Shown: one piece after another, positions 14,146-25,829 of the stretch
Layout: every line of letters begins with the position of its first letter
Position numbering within the stretch: the stretch's first letter is position 1
Origin: Corbicula japonica
Lineage: Eukaryota; Mollusca; Bivalvia; Venerida; Cyrenidae
Length of the DNA: 64,000 bases
NCBI GenBank assembly: GCA_038501625.1
Contig: JAZAYU010000008.1
Span: 4,898,938-4,962,937, forward strand
Direction: 5' to 3'
Made by a program: the position numbers and the translations under genes
Notes under the pieces: model-generated
The model's input: the letters and a program-made list of their open reading frames with translations, nothing else
Told to the model about the DNA's origin: nothing
The model's database searches: none

Positions 14146-14304
14146 AAAGGTATATTTTTTAGATTTGAACTTTTAGATTTGAACTTCATCAGAAGGAAAA
14201 CTGAAAAATAAAAGATTGTTTATTGACATGCAACTTATATGTAAATCAATATTTGTTTCAGAGAAATGTATACAATGCTCGAGCTAGAACAGTAACCTTT
14301 GAGA

Positions 14305-16395
14305 ATGAGCTCTGTAACTGAAACCACAGTTATGCCTGAGCTTCAGAACAAAGACCCAGAAGTAAATGCAAGAGAAGCGTCAGAATTTGTCAGCTTTCAA
14401 CTGAACCTTATTGGTTACAGCAGCAAGAGGACCAAAGAAAGAATTCAGGCAATAAACATTCTTTCTAAAGCTTTGGATATTCAGACTAAACATATTACCA
14501 ATCAAGCTGCTTTGGAGAAAAAAATAGTAGGAAGTCTACAAGAAGGTATTGGTTTGTACTTGATAAGTGATACTGATACAATACAAATCGACAATGGAGT
14601 GATGTGTACTGAACCAGGCTTGACATTTGAAGGAAAAGTAACATTTCATACAGAGACTGATGGTGCACCTCATGGTTATTGTTACCTTAAACTGCAAAAT
14701 ACAGAAAACAATGGGGTCCTTCAAAGGCTGAAGCATGCACTAGTTGAAAGGGCATCTGGAAAATACTTATCAAGTAAAGCTTACAAGAATTTAGCAGATG
14801 ACATATTTACATATGGAAATGGTTTTCTAAGCCGTAGTGCACAATATTTGCCAACAACTGGTCCGTCTTCACCAAGAACAAGTAATATTAAAATCATCCC
14901 AAGTTCAATTATGGAGTTTGTTTTAAACATTTTAGGTATATATGTTGGAATAAATGATGTTACAGATGTCGTCCATGCTCTGCCTTGCATACAGAGAACC
15001 ATCTTAGATAAGTGGAAAACCAGGAAAAGACCATCAGGCTGGCCTGACCTTGACATGGTCTCTAAAGTTATCGCTATGCCAGTATATGTTGTACCCGTTG
15101 GTTGGAAAGGTTCTCCAAACGAAGATCTTCAGTGGAGGATAAGCTTTGTGGAAGCTGAACTGTTCCTGGTTCAATCATTGAATGACACTCAAAGAAAGGT
15201 ACTCATCTTAGCAAAGCTAATTATGCAGAATGAACTGAAACCACTAAGTAAGCACATGAAATCCTATCTTGTGAAAATGGCAGTTCTCTGGCTAGCAGAA
15301 CAAAAGCTTGTGGAAGAATTTCAGGAACAACACCTGATTGCAAGGTTACAAGATGTCCTTATTGCTCTGAAAACATCCATTGCTAACCAACATCTTCCCC
15401 ATTATATGGTACCAAAGAGGAATTTACTGGAGTGTAAGTTAGAAGATAGTGAAAAACAAATGCTAATCAGCAAATTAGATGACATTCTTGAACAAATTAG
15501 CAAATGCATTTCTAGTGGCACCATTGATAGATCAGAGAAACTTCACACGAATTACATAAAATGTGTTTTGAACAGTATCATGGACAAGATTTTTACTAGC
15601 AATATAAGAAGACAAACAGCAGAAGAACTAGCCATGAGTTTCATAAATATGTTCAAATGTCAGTCTATGTGGGGCTTTTTGTTTTATGTATTTAAGGACA
15701 ATGCATTTCCTTTGATTTACAGAAATTTAGAGCTAATTTTAAAGGTTTCTATCAGTCCATGTTTTATGGAAGCCAAGATAAGGCTGTTTTTTATGGATGA
15801 AGTACTATTTGAAGCTGAAGGAGTCATCCAGCAAACGCCTACGGCATCTGTGAAAGAAAGCACAACCATGAAGCAGCAACTTTCTGATTCACCATTGAAA
15901 ATGAATACCACAGAGAGATACAAATCATCTCCTGAAATGACAGAACATGGGGATAAGCTACTGAATGCAATATTTCTAACCAACTTACCAAACTGGGTTT
16001 TCCTTGGGTTGATATACATACAACTGTGTATACTGAGCATGCCATTATGGACATACGATGACTATCAATCAGTAATACACATATACCTGTTTTGGTTTCT
16101 TTTAAGCTTTCTTGATAGAAACTATAAAACAAAAACTATACAGATTCTATCACTCATCCTCATGGTATCTAATGGCTACAACTTTTACACAGATGCTGGC
16201 ATATTGATGGATATCAAACAAACTTTCTTCACCAGTAAATGGACGATGGTGACATGTGGCAATGAAACAGTTCTCATAGCACCCAAAAACTGGAACATGT
16301 ATCATAATATTTATATTCTTTCATCTGACCTATTTTTCCTGAATCTACCGATTGATGTTAAAGATTGCATAAATCACTTTTTGAAGGTTCCATAA
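14305..16395 (+). CDS. Mab-21 domain protein, cGAS-like receptor superfamily (nested antisense gene)
   Basis: Single-exon 696-aa protein. The first ATG in the open frame is at 14305; the frame extends six bases upstream only through a TTG. An N-terminal helical region is followed by GSLQEG at residues 76-81 and SDTDTI (D89, D91), the GS...DxD pattern of nucleotidyltransferases. The C-terminal Mab-21 half shows RPSGWP, VVPVGWKGSP, DLQWRISF (about 275-282) and, near residue 365, LPHYMVPKRNL, a pattern common in bivalve Mab-21 proteins. The last third has hydrophobic segments near 565-582 and 591-605, possibly membrane-associated. Family members include cGAS and cGAS-like receptors that make cyclic dinucleotides in innate immunity, and Mab-21 developmental proteins; which applies here is unknown, and the third catalytic acid was not identified. 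It sits antisense in an ARFGEF intron. Confidence 0.9.
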   Translation: MSSVTETTVMPELQNKDPEVNAREASEFVSFQLNLIGYSSKRTKERIQAINILSKALDIQTKHITNQAALEKKIVGSLQEGIGLYLISDTDTIQIDNGVMCTEPGLTFEGKVTFHTETDGAPHGYCYLKLQNTENNGVLQRLKHALVERASGKYLSSKAYKNLADDIFTYGNGFLSRSAQYLPTTGPSSPRTSNIKIIPSSIMEFVLNILGIYVGINDVTDVVHALPCIQRTILDKWKTRKRPSGWPDLDMVSKVIAMPVYVVPVGWKGSPNEDLQWRISFVEAELFLVQSLNDTQRKVLILAKLIMQNELKPLSKHMKSYLVKMAVLWLAEQKLVEEFQEQHLIARLQDVLIALKTSIANQHLPHYMVPKRNLLECKLEDSEKQMLISKLDDILEQISKCISSGTIDRSEKLHTNYIKCVLNSIMDKIFTSNIRRQTAEELAMSFINMFKCQSMWGFLFYVFKDNAFPLIYRNLELILKVSISPCFMEAKIRLFFMDEVLFEAEGVIQQTPTASVKESTTMKQQLSDSPLKMNTTERYKSSPEMTEHGDKLLNAIFLTNLPNWVFLGLIYIQLCILSMPLWTYDDYQSVIHIYLFWFLLSFLDRNYKTKTIQILSLILMVSNGYNFYTDAGILMDIKQTFFTSKWTMVTCGNETVLIAPKNWNMYHNIYILSSDLFFLNLPIDVKDCINHFLKVP

Positions 16396-16499
16396 CTGAT
16401 GCACACAACTGGCTTGGATGGATAAAAGCTGTACTGTTTATTTTAGTACATCCATTTCTCATGTATTAGGCACACCCTAGTACTCGTACAAGCTGCAAC

Positions 16500-16720
16500 C
16501 ACAAATCCATGAGTCAGAGAAAGTGCACACGAACTAACAAAGATGTTTTAGATCACTGTCATGAACAGAATTATTACTTATGATGTAAGAAGAAAAACAG
16601 ATGAAGAACTAACAATTACACCATAGCTCGGGTATACCTCTATCCCTTTTTTGCTATATGCAAAATATGGCACATTGCTTATGGACCCTGATTTTAAAAT
16701 ATTAACTATAATTACCAAGT
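16500..16720 (+). pseudogene. Decayed partial duplicate of the Mab-21 gene
   Basis: About 100 bp past the stop codon, sequence such as GTCAGAGAAAGTGCACACGA, TCATGAACAGAATTATTACT and AACAGATGAAGAACTAACA aligns collinearly with the gene's own 15531..15640 region (TCAGAGAAACTTCACACGAA, AACAGCAGAAGAACTAGCCA). Stops and indels break any frame. It looks like a remnant of a tandem copy; limits are approximate. Confidence 0.7.
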
Positions 16721-17418
16721 AGCATCATAGAAACAATGGTAATTTTATCTCATTATATCTGATGTTTGTCAAAATCCTTCCAATCTGGTTTACACATGAT
16801 CAGAGCTTGTCTGACACCTATCAAGGTGTGAACAACTAGCTGTATTCAGCTCATAACAAAAACTGACTGCAACTGCAGCAATGTCTTGACAATTTGTTAC
16901 ATTAATGTTGCAAAATGACAGCAAGAAGAATTTGAAAGCAAATGAACCATTTACTGTAGGTCACCATCATCAAAAATGTTAGCTGATGCAACTTAGCAAA
17001 ATTCTTTCAATATAACCAATGAACTTTATATGTATTGTAACCCAAAATTTGTCAACAAAATTCTTTACACAGCAATATTAGATGTAGTAGTTGGAAAATC
17101 TGTGTTTTTAGGCATTTTTTCATAGTGTCAAGCACAGATTGAATATCACCAAGAATGGTAAATATTTTGTGTGTTTTAAGAACATCTCAAGTGAGCACAA
17201 GCTTCCAATTCATTGGAATGACACAAATTAAATACCTGAGTATAAGAAGACCTCTTCTTGGAGTCATGTAAGAACTAAAAGGTCCCTCGGAGAAAACTGA
17301 TTTAATTGTGAATTGATTTAAGCTGATTCTCTTGCATTTGTTGCATAACCAATATTTATAGTTTTCTGTAGTGATTATTGATTCTTAAGACAGAAAAGAT
17401 AAACATAACAAAGAACAA
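16721..17418. other. Intronic sequence 3' of the Mab-21 remnant
   Basis: No exon or repeat family was recognised. It may hold more eroded Mab-21 sequence, but I could not align it. Confidence 0.4.
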
Positions 17419-19570
17419 GAGCTGTCAGAGGAGACAGCATGCTCGACTATTCGAATCATTTGAAACAAATGCAATTTGAAGATTAAAACAATAACAAATA
17501 TGGCCATACATTCACATGCAATCGGGAAAAATATTAACAAGTGAATGGTAAGGGAGAAATTCATTTCAAATAACAGAAATAATTACTTAATGTACCATAA
17601 ATATTAAAATGAATAGGGGAATAAGTATAAAATATTTTTGAATTTTGAAATCCCTTCATTCATAAAGAAGTAATAGCCCGAAAAAATAAATTCAAGTTTT
17701 GGTAACTGTGACCTTGACCTTGATCTTACAGGCATGGGTAATGTATGCAACACACCGCCTTGTCATGGTGAACATTTGTGCCAAGTTATTTTGAAAACCC
17801 ACCATTCAAAACAAAGTTATAGCCCCGACAAAAAAATTCTATTTTTAATAACAGTGACCTTGACCTTGGACCTACAGGCAAGGACATGGTTCACGACTCA
17901 CCATCTTGTCATGGTGAACATTTCTGCCAAGTTATTTTGAAATTACTCTATTCCTTACGTAGTTACAACCCTGACAAGAAAATTCTATTTTAGTAACAGT
18001 GACCTAGACCTTGGACCTACAGGCATGGGCATGGTACGGGATACACCATCTTGTCATGATGAACATTTGTGTCAAGTTATTTTGAAATCACTATATTCCT
18101 AACGAAGTTACAGCCCGGACAAGAGAATTCTATTTTTTAGTAACAGTGACCTTGACCTACAGGCATGGGCATGGTATGCGATACACCGCCCTGTCATGAG
18201 GAACATTTGTGTCAAGTTATTTTGAAATCCCTCCATTTATAATGAAGTTACAGCCAAGAAAAGAAAATTCTATTTTTAGTAACAGTGACCTTGACCTTGG
18301 ACCTTCAGGCTTGGGTATTGTGCGGACACACTGCCTTGTCATACTGAACATTTGTGCAAAGTTATTTTGAAATCCCTCCATTCATAACAAAGTAACAGCC
18401 CCGACAAGAGAATTCTATTTTTAGTAACAGTGACCTTGACCTTTGACCTAAAGCCATGGGCATGGTACACGACACACCGCCCTGTCATGGTGAACATTTG
18501 TGTCAAGGTATTTTGAAATCCCTCCATTCATAACGAAGTTAAAGCCTGGACAAGAAAAGTCTATTTTTAGTAAGAGTGACCTTGACCTTGGATCTACAGG
18601 CATGGGTATTGTGCGGACACACCGCCTTGTCATAGTGAACATTTGTGCCAAGTTATTTTGAAATCCCTCCATTCATAACGAAGTAACAGCCTGGTGAAGA
18701 AAATTCTATTTTTAGTAACAGTGACCTTGACCATCGACCTACAGGCTTGGGCATGTACGTGACATACCGTCTTGATATGGTGAACAATTATACCAAGTTA
18801 TTTAAAACTCCAATAAGAAATAACAAAGTTAAGAGCGGACATGATTTTGCAAGAAAATTCTATTTTTAGTAACAGTGACCTTGACCTTGGACCTACAGGC
18901 ATGGGTAATTTACGCGACACACCACCTTGTCATGGTGAACATTTGTGCCAAGTTATTTTGAAATCCCTCCATTTATAATGCAGTGAAGGACCAAGTGTAT
19001 ATTTCGCTTAACACAAAATGTAAGTGAAAAAGGGGCATAATTTGAAAAATATTGGAATTAGGGTTATAGGTCTTGTGGGTTATGATGTAGATTTTGATGG
19101 TGAAAATATATTTCAAGTTTCAAGGCAATATCTCAAGTAGTTTTAAAGTTATGGGCAAAATGCATATTTTGCTTAACACAAAAAATTAGAAAAAGGGGCA
19201 TAACTTGAAATATATTGACAGCAGAGTTATGGGTCTTGTTGGTAATGATGTAGAATTTGATAGTGAATATATATTCCAAGTTTCAAGCTGATATCTCAAG
19301 TAGTTTATAAGTTATGGACCAAAGTGCATATTTTCCTTAACGCAAAATTTAAGTGAAAAAGGGGCATAACTTGAAAAATATTTGTAGCAGAGTTATGGGT
19401 CTTGTTGGTAATGATGTAGAATTTGATGGTGAATATATATTCCAAGTTTCAAGTTGATATCATAAGTAGTTTTTAAGTTTTGGACCAAAGTGCATATTTT
19501 GTTTAACGGACGCCGACGCCGACACCGGGGCGAGTAGGATAGCTCCCCTATTCTTCGAATAGTCGAGCTA
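17419..19570. repeat. Tandem-core element B, complete, two kinds of core repeat
   Basis: The head ACAAGAGCTGTCAGAGGAGA leads to GCTCGACTATTCGAA; the tail has CGCCGACGCCGAC, GGGCGAGTAGGATAGC and TTCGAATAGTCGAGC, so the ends share an exact 15-bp inverted repeat. Inside are about nine units of roughly 145 bp with GTGACCTTGACCTTGGACC, CACCGCCTTGTCATGGTGAA and CAAGTTATTTTGAAATCCC, then about three units with AAAAAGGGGCATAACTTG. No coding capacity was seen. Confidence 0.85.
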
Positions 19571-19633
19571 AAAATATGAAATAAATAATTCCATCCAATA
19601 CTGAGTCAAATAACATGTGAATTTGAAGTTTAC

Positions 19634-19769
19634 CTTCAGGATCAAATGCCTCAATGGGATGAGCTAATCCTCCATTGGACTTCTCTCGTTTATGTGATGG
19701 TATATATTTGGTCTTCACTGAAGTCCCTATCAACTGAGCAAGCTCCAGTTGGGAAATACATCTCAGTAT
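19634..19769 (-). CDS. ARFGEF2: ARFGEF exon, HDS region
   Basis: 136 bp, acceptor TTTGCAG, donor GAAG|GTAAAC, phase 0 in and 1 out. It encodes ILRCISQLELAQLIGTSVKT, then a lysine/glycine-rich variable stretch. The next intron (11563..19633) hosts the antisense Mab-21 gene and repeats. Confidence 0.96.
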
Positions 19770-19862
19770 CTGCAAATAAGACAAATTGTACATGTCAAAA
19801 TTCACATGTCAATGAATTACTTTCATCAAATAATCAAACAAAATAAAAATGAAATCATTCAT

Positions 19863-19983
19863 TCTTTACTCCATATTTATGTGTTTTAACATGTGCGACC
19901 AGTGTAGACTGAGCTCAGAAATAACCTTGTGACTCTAACAGCCAGCTGATCAGGATTTACTCTGTAAGGGAGTAAAGGGTTAA
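19863..19983. mobile_element. MITE-1 copy, internally deleted
   Basis: Begins TTTACTCCATATTTATG and ends GGGAGTAAAGGGTTAAA, with GACCAGTGTAGAC and CAGCTGATCAGG inside. Confidence 0.7.
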
Positions 19984-20509
19984 AATTCTGATTATAAAGG
20001 CTTGCCTTATAGCAAAACTGGCATCATTTTAAATCCAAGATTTGTATATAGCATGACTGTAAGCTTCTTCACTTGTTCTAAGGAGTTCAAACCATGACAA
20101 ATGCTAATGAAATAAGATTAAAATAAAATGCAGAACTACTATTAATCATGTGCAAAAAGATTGCTGTATTTCCAGTATTTTTGTCACCCTTTACTCTATG
20201 ACCTTTATTGCAATGGCAAATACATATGTGCATATGATCTGTAAACTGTTTGTTTCTTAGTCAGATATAACCTATTGAATCTAAAACTAGACTGTATTCA
20301 CTAGACACTTGCCACACTTCTGCACATCTGTCACATTTATTTTTGAATAATGTAACATAATGTATTATTAATTACTTAAATGATTGACAACTATAGTTTT
20401 AATTGTACGAAAAGTAAAGATACCAAATAAACTGTTCACAACAAAAGATTTTAGTACATGTATACTGCTGGTTGTAGCCATAGAATAAAAATTAAAATAT
20501 CTAACTAAC

Positions 20510-20668
20510 CTCCAGCCATGACTTTCCTAGGTAGTTTCCATCAGTATGAGCAACAGAGATGAGAGTTTTGATTGTGTCGATGTTTTTGGTCTTCATCTCG
20601 GTGATAGGTGAGGCTGCAGTAAGTAGAGTGAACCGAGCCAGGGCTTGGACATATGCATCCCTCTCCAA
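20510..20668 (-). CDS. ARFGEF2: ARFGEF exon, HDS1
   Basis: 159 bp, 53 codons, phase 0 at both ends, acceptor GTTACAG, donor GGAG|GTTAGT. It encodes [35 protein letters not shown] and [10 protein letters not shown], nearly invariant in BIG proteins. Confidence 0.97.
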
Positions 20669-20775
20669 CTGTAACAGAGGAAATATCAAGTCAGATGGTC
20701 CAGCTTTGTAGTGGATGAACATTTAAAGTTTTGCTAACGTATGTAAGAGATGGGCAAGTTGTAATTTTTAATATA

Positions 20776-20941
20776 TACAGTTAAACCCACATAAAGACCA
20801 GCCTGAAATTATAAGACCACTATTTCAATGTCTATTTTAACGTTTTTGTACTATTTTTCACCCTGAAATTAAGACCAGTCCACTATTGAGACCACATTTT
20901 TCCAGTCCGCAAGGTGATCTTATCAGAGGGGTTTCACTATA
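20776..20941. mobile_element. Short MITE with TACAGT-like ends
   Basis: Begins TACAGTTAAACCCAC and ends AGAGGGGTTTCACTATA, imperfect inverted ends like 12243..12413. The interior repeats AAGACCA/TGAAATTA motifs. Confidence 0.65.
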
Positions 20942-21478
20942 GAAAAAAATCAAATTTATGACATAAAAATACTCCATAAATTGAAGACTTATAATAAAAG
21001 CATCAGGACAGAGCCCTTTGGCGTTTTATGCAGAGGGAAGGCACTTGAGTAGAACCATTGTTTCCCAAAATAAAGGTTCTTTCTGCCAAAGAACTCAAAT
21101 ACACAAAAGATTGACAAATAAAGTTTATGATATATAACACATATAATAATATCAGGACCTAAATCAGCAGCTCATGTATGTTAACTAAAAGACCACATCA
21201 AAACAAGCTTTAGCTGTGATACTACAACTTATTTAATTCTATTCCAGAGTCAAAGGATTCTCAAATTTTATTTGAAAATTGTTACAGAATGAAACTGAAA
21301 ACAATACTTGGCTACACTTAGCTCAGACTCCCAAATGACCAATGGTAACCAGAGTTCTGAAACTTGTACCTGGTTTAAATTATTTTTCCTGGGACAATTA
21401 ATATACAGTCATAATGAACTTCCACAAAAGGAGACGCTTCAAGATTGTGATGCTAATCTCTAGGCTGACTGAATTTAC

Positions 21479-21607
21479 CTCCATATGAAAGATGCATGAG
21501 ATGCGTATAGCACATCGTATCCCGTCAAGACACAGCGTGGCTATCTGGGAGTTATCACAGTCTTGTAGTCCTATACTGAAGGCAGCCAGGAATGGTGTCC
21601 ATGCCAT
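21479..21607 (-). CDS. ARFGEF2: ARFGEF exon, HDS1
   Basis: 129 bp, 43 codons, phase 0 at both ends, acceptor ATTACAG, donor GGAG|GTAAAT. It encodes [20 protein letters not shown] and [14 protein letters not shown], conserved HDS1 sequence. The upstream intron contains the 3.7-kb TIR element 21863..25567. Confidence 0.97.
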
Positions 21608-21862
21608 CTGTAATGTGCAATATTGTCAACTAAACAATCAACATAAAACAAGTATACTGAACAAATTTTTATTACCTAATTCAACCAAACATTCCATTTT
21701 TTATTAAAATTTATTTTTTTCCTACAAATGAAAATTGAAGTTCAACTACCACATAGTTTACTGCAGGTATTTTATGCTTTCAGAATCTGATTTCAATAAA
21801 TGAGCCTCTTCATGCCAGCATCTGTGGGATGATAAAGTCAATCATTGAAATAGTACCATAAA

Positions 21863-24800
21863 CATGGTGACGAATCAGGACGGTGCCATATTGTGCGAAT
21901 TGCGTTTCGTGTTGCCTTGTTGTCCCGTACAATGGCGCCTCGTAAGCTTTTTATCAAAATTGTATGTAATATTTATTGCAAAATCATCAATTTCTTTTTA
22001 TCATCATTACTATGATTTAAAAGAAAAATGTGACGGAACATGTTATCGTTTTCTTTACCGGTTTGCAAGTACTAAAGAAATCAGAAGAATATTGATTGTT
22101 TCAGAAAAGCTTGTTTTTTTTCAATGTGTATCGACATTCTTGTATTAAATTTTGTTGTGAGTAATTTACAAAGGGAGGTTTTAACGATTTAAACACACTG
22201 GACTCGTCCATTTCATTTCCGATGGTTCACTAGTGTAAAACAGTCTTGACATCGACACATGAAAATGCCATATTAATGTGGTATATTAATTTAAAGGTGT
22301 TTTTAAAAATGTTATAAAAGAACGGTCCCTGTTGATACATGGCACCGGTTCCTTATTGTGCCTTAACCGATTGCAATATTGTTGTTAAAATGCGAAGACG
22401 TATGATTTGGATTCTGCTTTTTTTTTTGAATTCTGAGGCAGTACTAAATTTCCTTCTGCATCTCCTTCTTGTGGTCGCTTTTAGGCAAAACTGTACATCA
22501 TTTTACAAAGAAACAGTCATCTCGGTTGCACGATTCAAACTAGTAAGTTTAAACTAAAGAAACAGAAAACGTGTAAGCTACAAAAAACAGGTGTCATGTG
22601 CTTCTTTAGATAAGACCCTTTTAAACAGCCAATCGCATTTCTGAAGTGAGTATCAAGTCAGATGGAGGTAAACTGGTAACGGGCAATTGGATTTACGCAT
22701 TTCAGGTGCATTTCAGGTGTATAAGACGTAATCAGTTCAATTCAGTTTGATCGATAATGTGTAAATACAATAATGTAAAACATAAATGTCAAATTTTACC
22801 ATGGAGAAAACTATTACACCTATGCGTTGGTTGACAGTTTTTTTAACTTGACTTAAAAAGATACAATATTAAAGATGGAATCTTTTTGCTGGGTTAAAAC
22901 ATTTAACCCAGCTTTTAGTAAAGGGAGTAAATCAAGTTTTATTTATTTTTTCATTAGAGAACTGTGAACGCCGCCCGTCGAGCTCTATGCTTTTCATTCC
23001 GAAAGCTGGATAATAATGCCTTGATTTTGATTACTCAAGTAGACAACATAAACAGCTTAACGCTGTCTTAGTACTGTGGAAAACTGAGGTCTCCAAAAAG
23101 TTTAGAATTGTTTAAATTATGTAATGTCTATCACATATTAAACTCCTTTTCTCACAATTCGGATGATTAAATCTTATGTTGCCATCTTTCATATGTTACA
23201 AAAAAAAAATTAACAACCAAAAATACGAAAAAAAAATTTTTTCGCAACGCCAATCAGCAGTATGACATGTCTCAGATTTTATCACTTGTACCAGTCCACT
23301 GGATTTATCACTTGTATCCGTCCTCTGCTAGATGCGAAATGGACAAGTTTATTTCAAACAAGAGGGCCATGATGGCCCTGAATCGCTCACCTGAGTATGA
23401 AACTCAAGTTATTAACCAGAAACTGAATTTTTATTTTTAGCAACAGTGACCTTGACCTAGATCACAGACACGTGGGTAGCAATCACTATTTGTCTCTTGT
23501 TATAAGCTACCCATATACCAAGTTTGGAGTCAATATGCCAAAGCAAACTCAAGTTACTAAGTGGAAACTGAATTTCTATTTTTAGCAACAGTGACTTTAA
23601 CCGTGATCAGAGACACCTGGGTAGCAATCCCAAGCTGCCTCTTGATAAAAGCTACTCATACATCAAGTGTGGAGTAAAAAAACAAAGCAAACTCAAGTTA
23701 TTAAGTGGAAACTGAATTTCTATTTTTAGCAACAGTGACCTTGACCTTGATCACAGACACGTAGGTAGCTTTCCCAAGTTGCCTCTTAATTTAAGCTACC
23801 CATACACCATGTTTGGAGTCAATTTGCCAAAGCAAACTCAAGCAATTAAGTAAAAACTGAATTTCTATTTTTAGCAATGGTGACCTTGATCTCGATCACA
23901 GACACCTGGGTAGCAATCCCAAGGTGCCTCTAGATATAAGATATCCATATACCAAGTTTGGAGTCAATAGGCCAAAGCAATCTCAAGTAATTAAGTAGAA
24001 ACTGAATTTCTATTTTTAGTAACAGTGACCTTGACCTTAATCACAGACACCTGGGTAGCAACCCCAAGCTGCCTTTTGATATAAGCTACCCATATATCAA
24101 GTTTGGAGTCAATATGCCAAAGCAAACTCAAGTTATTAAGCAGAAACTGAATTTCTATTTTTAGCAACAGTGACCTTGACCTTGATCACAGACACCTGGG
24201 TAGCAACCCCAAGCTGCCTTTTGATATAAGCTACCCATACACCAAGTTTAGAGTCAAAAGGCCTAAGCAAACTCAAGTAATTGAGCAAAGACTGAATTTC
24301 TATTTTTAGCAACAGTGACCTTGACCTTGATCACAGACACCTGGGTAGCAACCCCAAGCTGCCTTTTGATATAAGCTACCCGTACACCATGTTTGGAGTC
24401 AATAACCCTAAGCAAACTCAAGTAATTGAGCAAAGACTGAATTTCTATTTTTAGCAGCAGTGACCTTGACCTTGACCCTGTGGTCATGATTTGAACAACT
24501 TTTGTAGACATCAGTGCCAGGATGCTTCAGGACAAATTTGGTTAAAATCCATCAAGTGGTTTCAGAGGAGATGTTGTTTAAAGGAAATTGTTGACGGACG
24601 ACGGACGCCGGACGACGGACAAAGACGGGTCACAATAGCTCACCATGAGCCTATGGCTCAGGTGAGCTAAAAACAACTACAACAACATTGCCACAGGCTA
24701 CTGCCTTGTAACCAGCTGGTGTCATACATAAATATACAGAATATGTGTAATGTTGATGCATATATTGTCAAATGTTCATTATCTGTTGCTTATAAAAATG

Positions 24801-25567
24801 AAATTTCAAGGTTCAAAGCCAAGAAATTATTTCAAAGCGATATCAGACCTCGTGACACTTGAAGAATAATTATGTATACCACTAAACTGCCCCGTTAATC
24901 GGTGTCCGCGCCGGGTGGGGGGTCACATGTCTGCAGTACCCCCGCTGGATCTGCCACTGAACATATTCTTCCATTTTAATATTTGAAATCAGAATGATTA
25001 TTTTTGGCGTTATCGAACTAGGAAACAATTTATTGAAGCAAAAAAGTGCCTTGTATTTCAGGCGCCTAGGCAACCGTTGTATGAAAATCACTGATACAGC
25101 TTCTACAACAACAGGCGCCGTTTCTGAGAAAAAACAAGCGTTGATCTTCTGAATGAATAAACCAGTGTTTGATGCATCAACCACTAATTTTTGCTAACTT
25201 GCAGACAGAGTACTGAATTAAATTATATTCTAACAACTCCAAATCATAAAGGCTATAACATTATCAGTAGAAATCAACAATTTCGGCGAGTCCCAATGCA
25301 TTTTGTGAATAAGGAACTATCTTTTTTTCTACTTTACAAGACTTCTGCGAAATTTATTGACCTGAACTGACATGTGCAGCAACAGTTGACATCGTTGAAG
25401 TTCCGTGACTGTGATATTTTTTCTACTTACATTGTGTAAATGGGAGTTTTTTGTCCCGAAGTTGATCACATCGTGAAATAGTAATGTCGTGGCGCCATTG
25501 TAGGGGACAACAAGGCAACACGAAACGAAATTCGCACAATGAGGCACCGTCCTGATTCGTCACCGTG
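21863..25567. mobile_element. Long-TIR DNA transposon, 3.7 kb, with nested repeat
   Basis: Inverted ends of about 78 bp with a few mismatches start CATGGTGACGAATCAGGACG on the left; the right end reads the same in reverse complement (CACGGTGACGAATCAGGACG). Both sides are flanked by ATAAA (21858..21862 and 25568..25572), a likely 5-bp target duplication. Element C (23361..24668) is inserted inside. An ORF at 22339 starts MAPVPYCALTDCNIVV, whose CxxxxC recalls a THAP-type zinc finger start; this is weak evidence. No full transposase was found. Confidence 0.8.
23361..24668. repeat. Tandem-core element C, nested in the TIR element
   Basis: The head AAGAGGGCCATGATGGCCCT...CTCACCTGAG is mirrored by the tail CTCAGGTGAGCTAAAA. 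About eight units of roughly 145 bp share AAACTGAATTTCTATTTTTA, GTGACCTTGACCTTGATC and ACCAAGTTTGGAGTCAAT. GACGGACGACGGACGCCGGA precedes the tail. Confidence 0.85.
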
Positions 25568-25829
25568 ATAAAGTTAAGCAAAGGACAATGGCAATTATTC
25601 ACCGGTGTTAAGTCTGATCTGGATATATTCTTGTTGAACATGTGATACAAGTTGTATCCATTAAGTAGAGAGTTAAGTTTAATGGGAAGCTTTTAAAGTG
25701 TACCTTATGTAGAAAAGTTCACAAAAAATATTTTGCTTCTGCTTTAATCCATTTCATTATAATTTGTGTCATTTGTTTATTACCTGACTGTGTATTTTCT
25801 GAATAAATATCGTTAAAACCATACTGTAC

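Larger units (their letters stand above)
12968..14304 (+). promoter_or_regulatory. Possible 5' UTR exon, intron and uORF of the Mab-21 gene
   Basis: A strong donor (TATTATAG|GTAAGTAAG, intron from 13012) and a good acceptor (TTTGTTTCAG ending 14261) lie upstream of the Mab-21 ATG. If used, an ATG at 12968 would open a 25-codon uORF ending in TAA at 14293..14295, nine bases before the main ATG. Without splicing, a shorter uORF (ATG at 14266) ends at the same stop. This is inferred from splice motifs only. Confidence 0.35.

Noticed and set aside
14299..14304. Start of the Mab-21 protein at TTG 14299
   Set aside because: A non-ATG start in a eukaryote is unlikely when an in-frame ATG lies six bases on.
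17734..18672. Several 60-95 aa ORFs in the tandem arrays (also at 36119, 47890..49124)
   Set aside because: The same peptides recur with each repeat unit and match no known protein.
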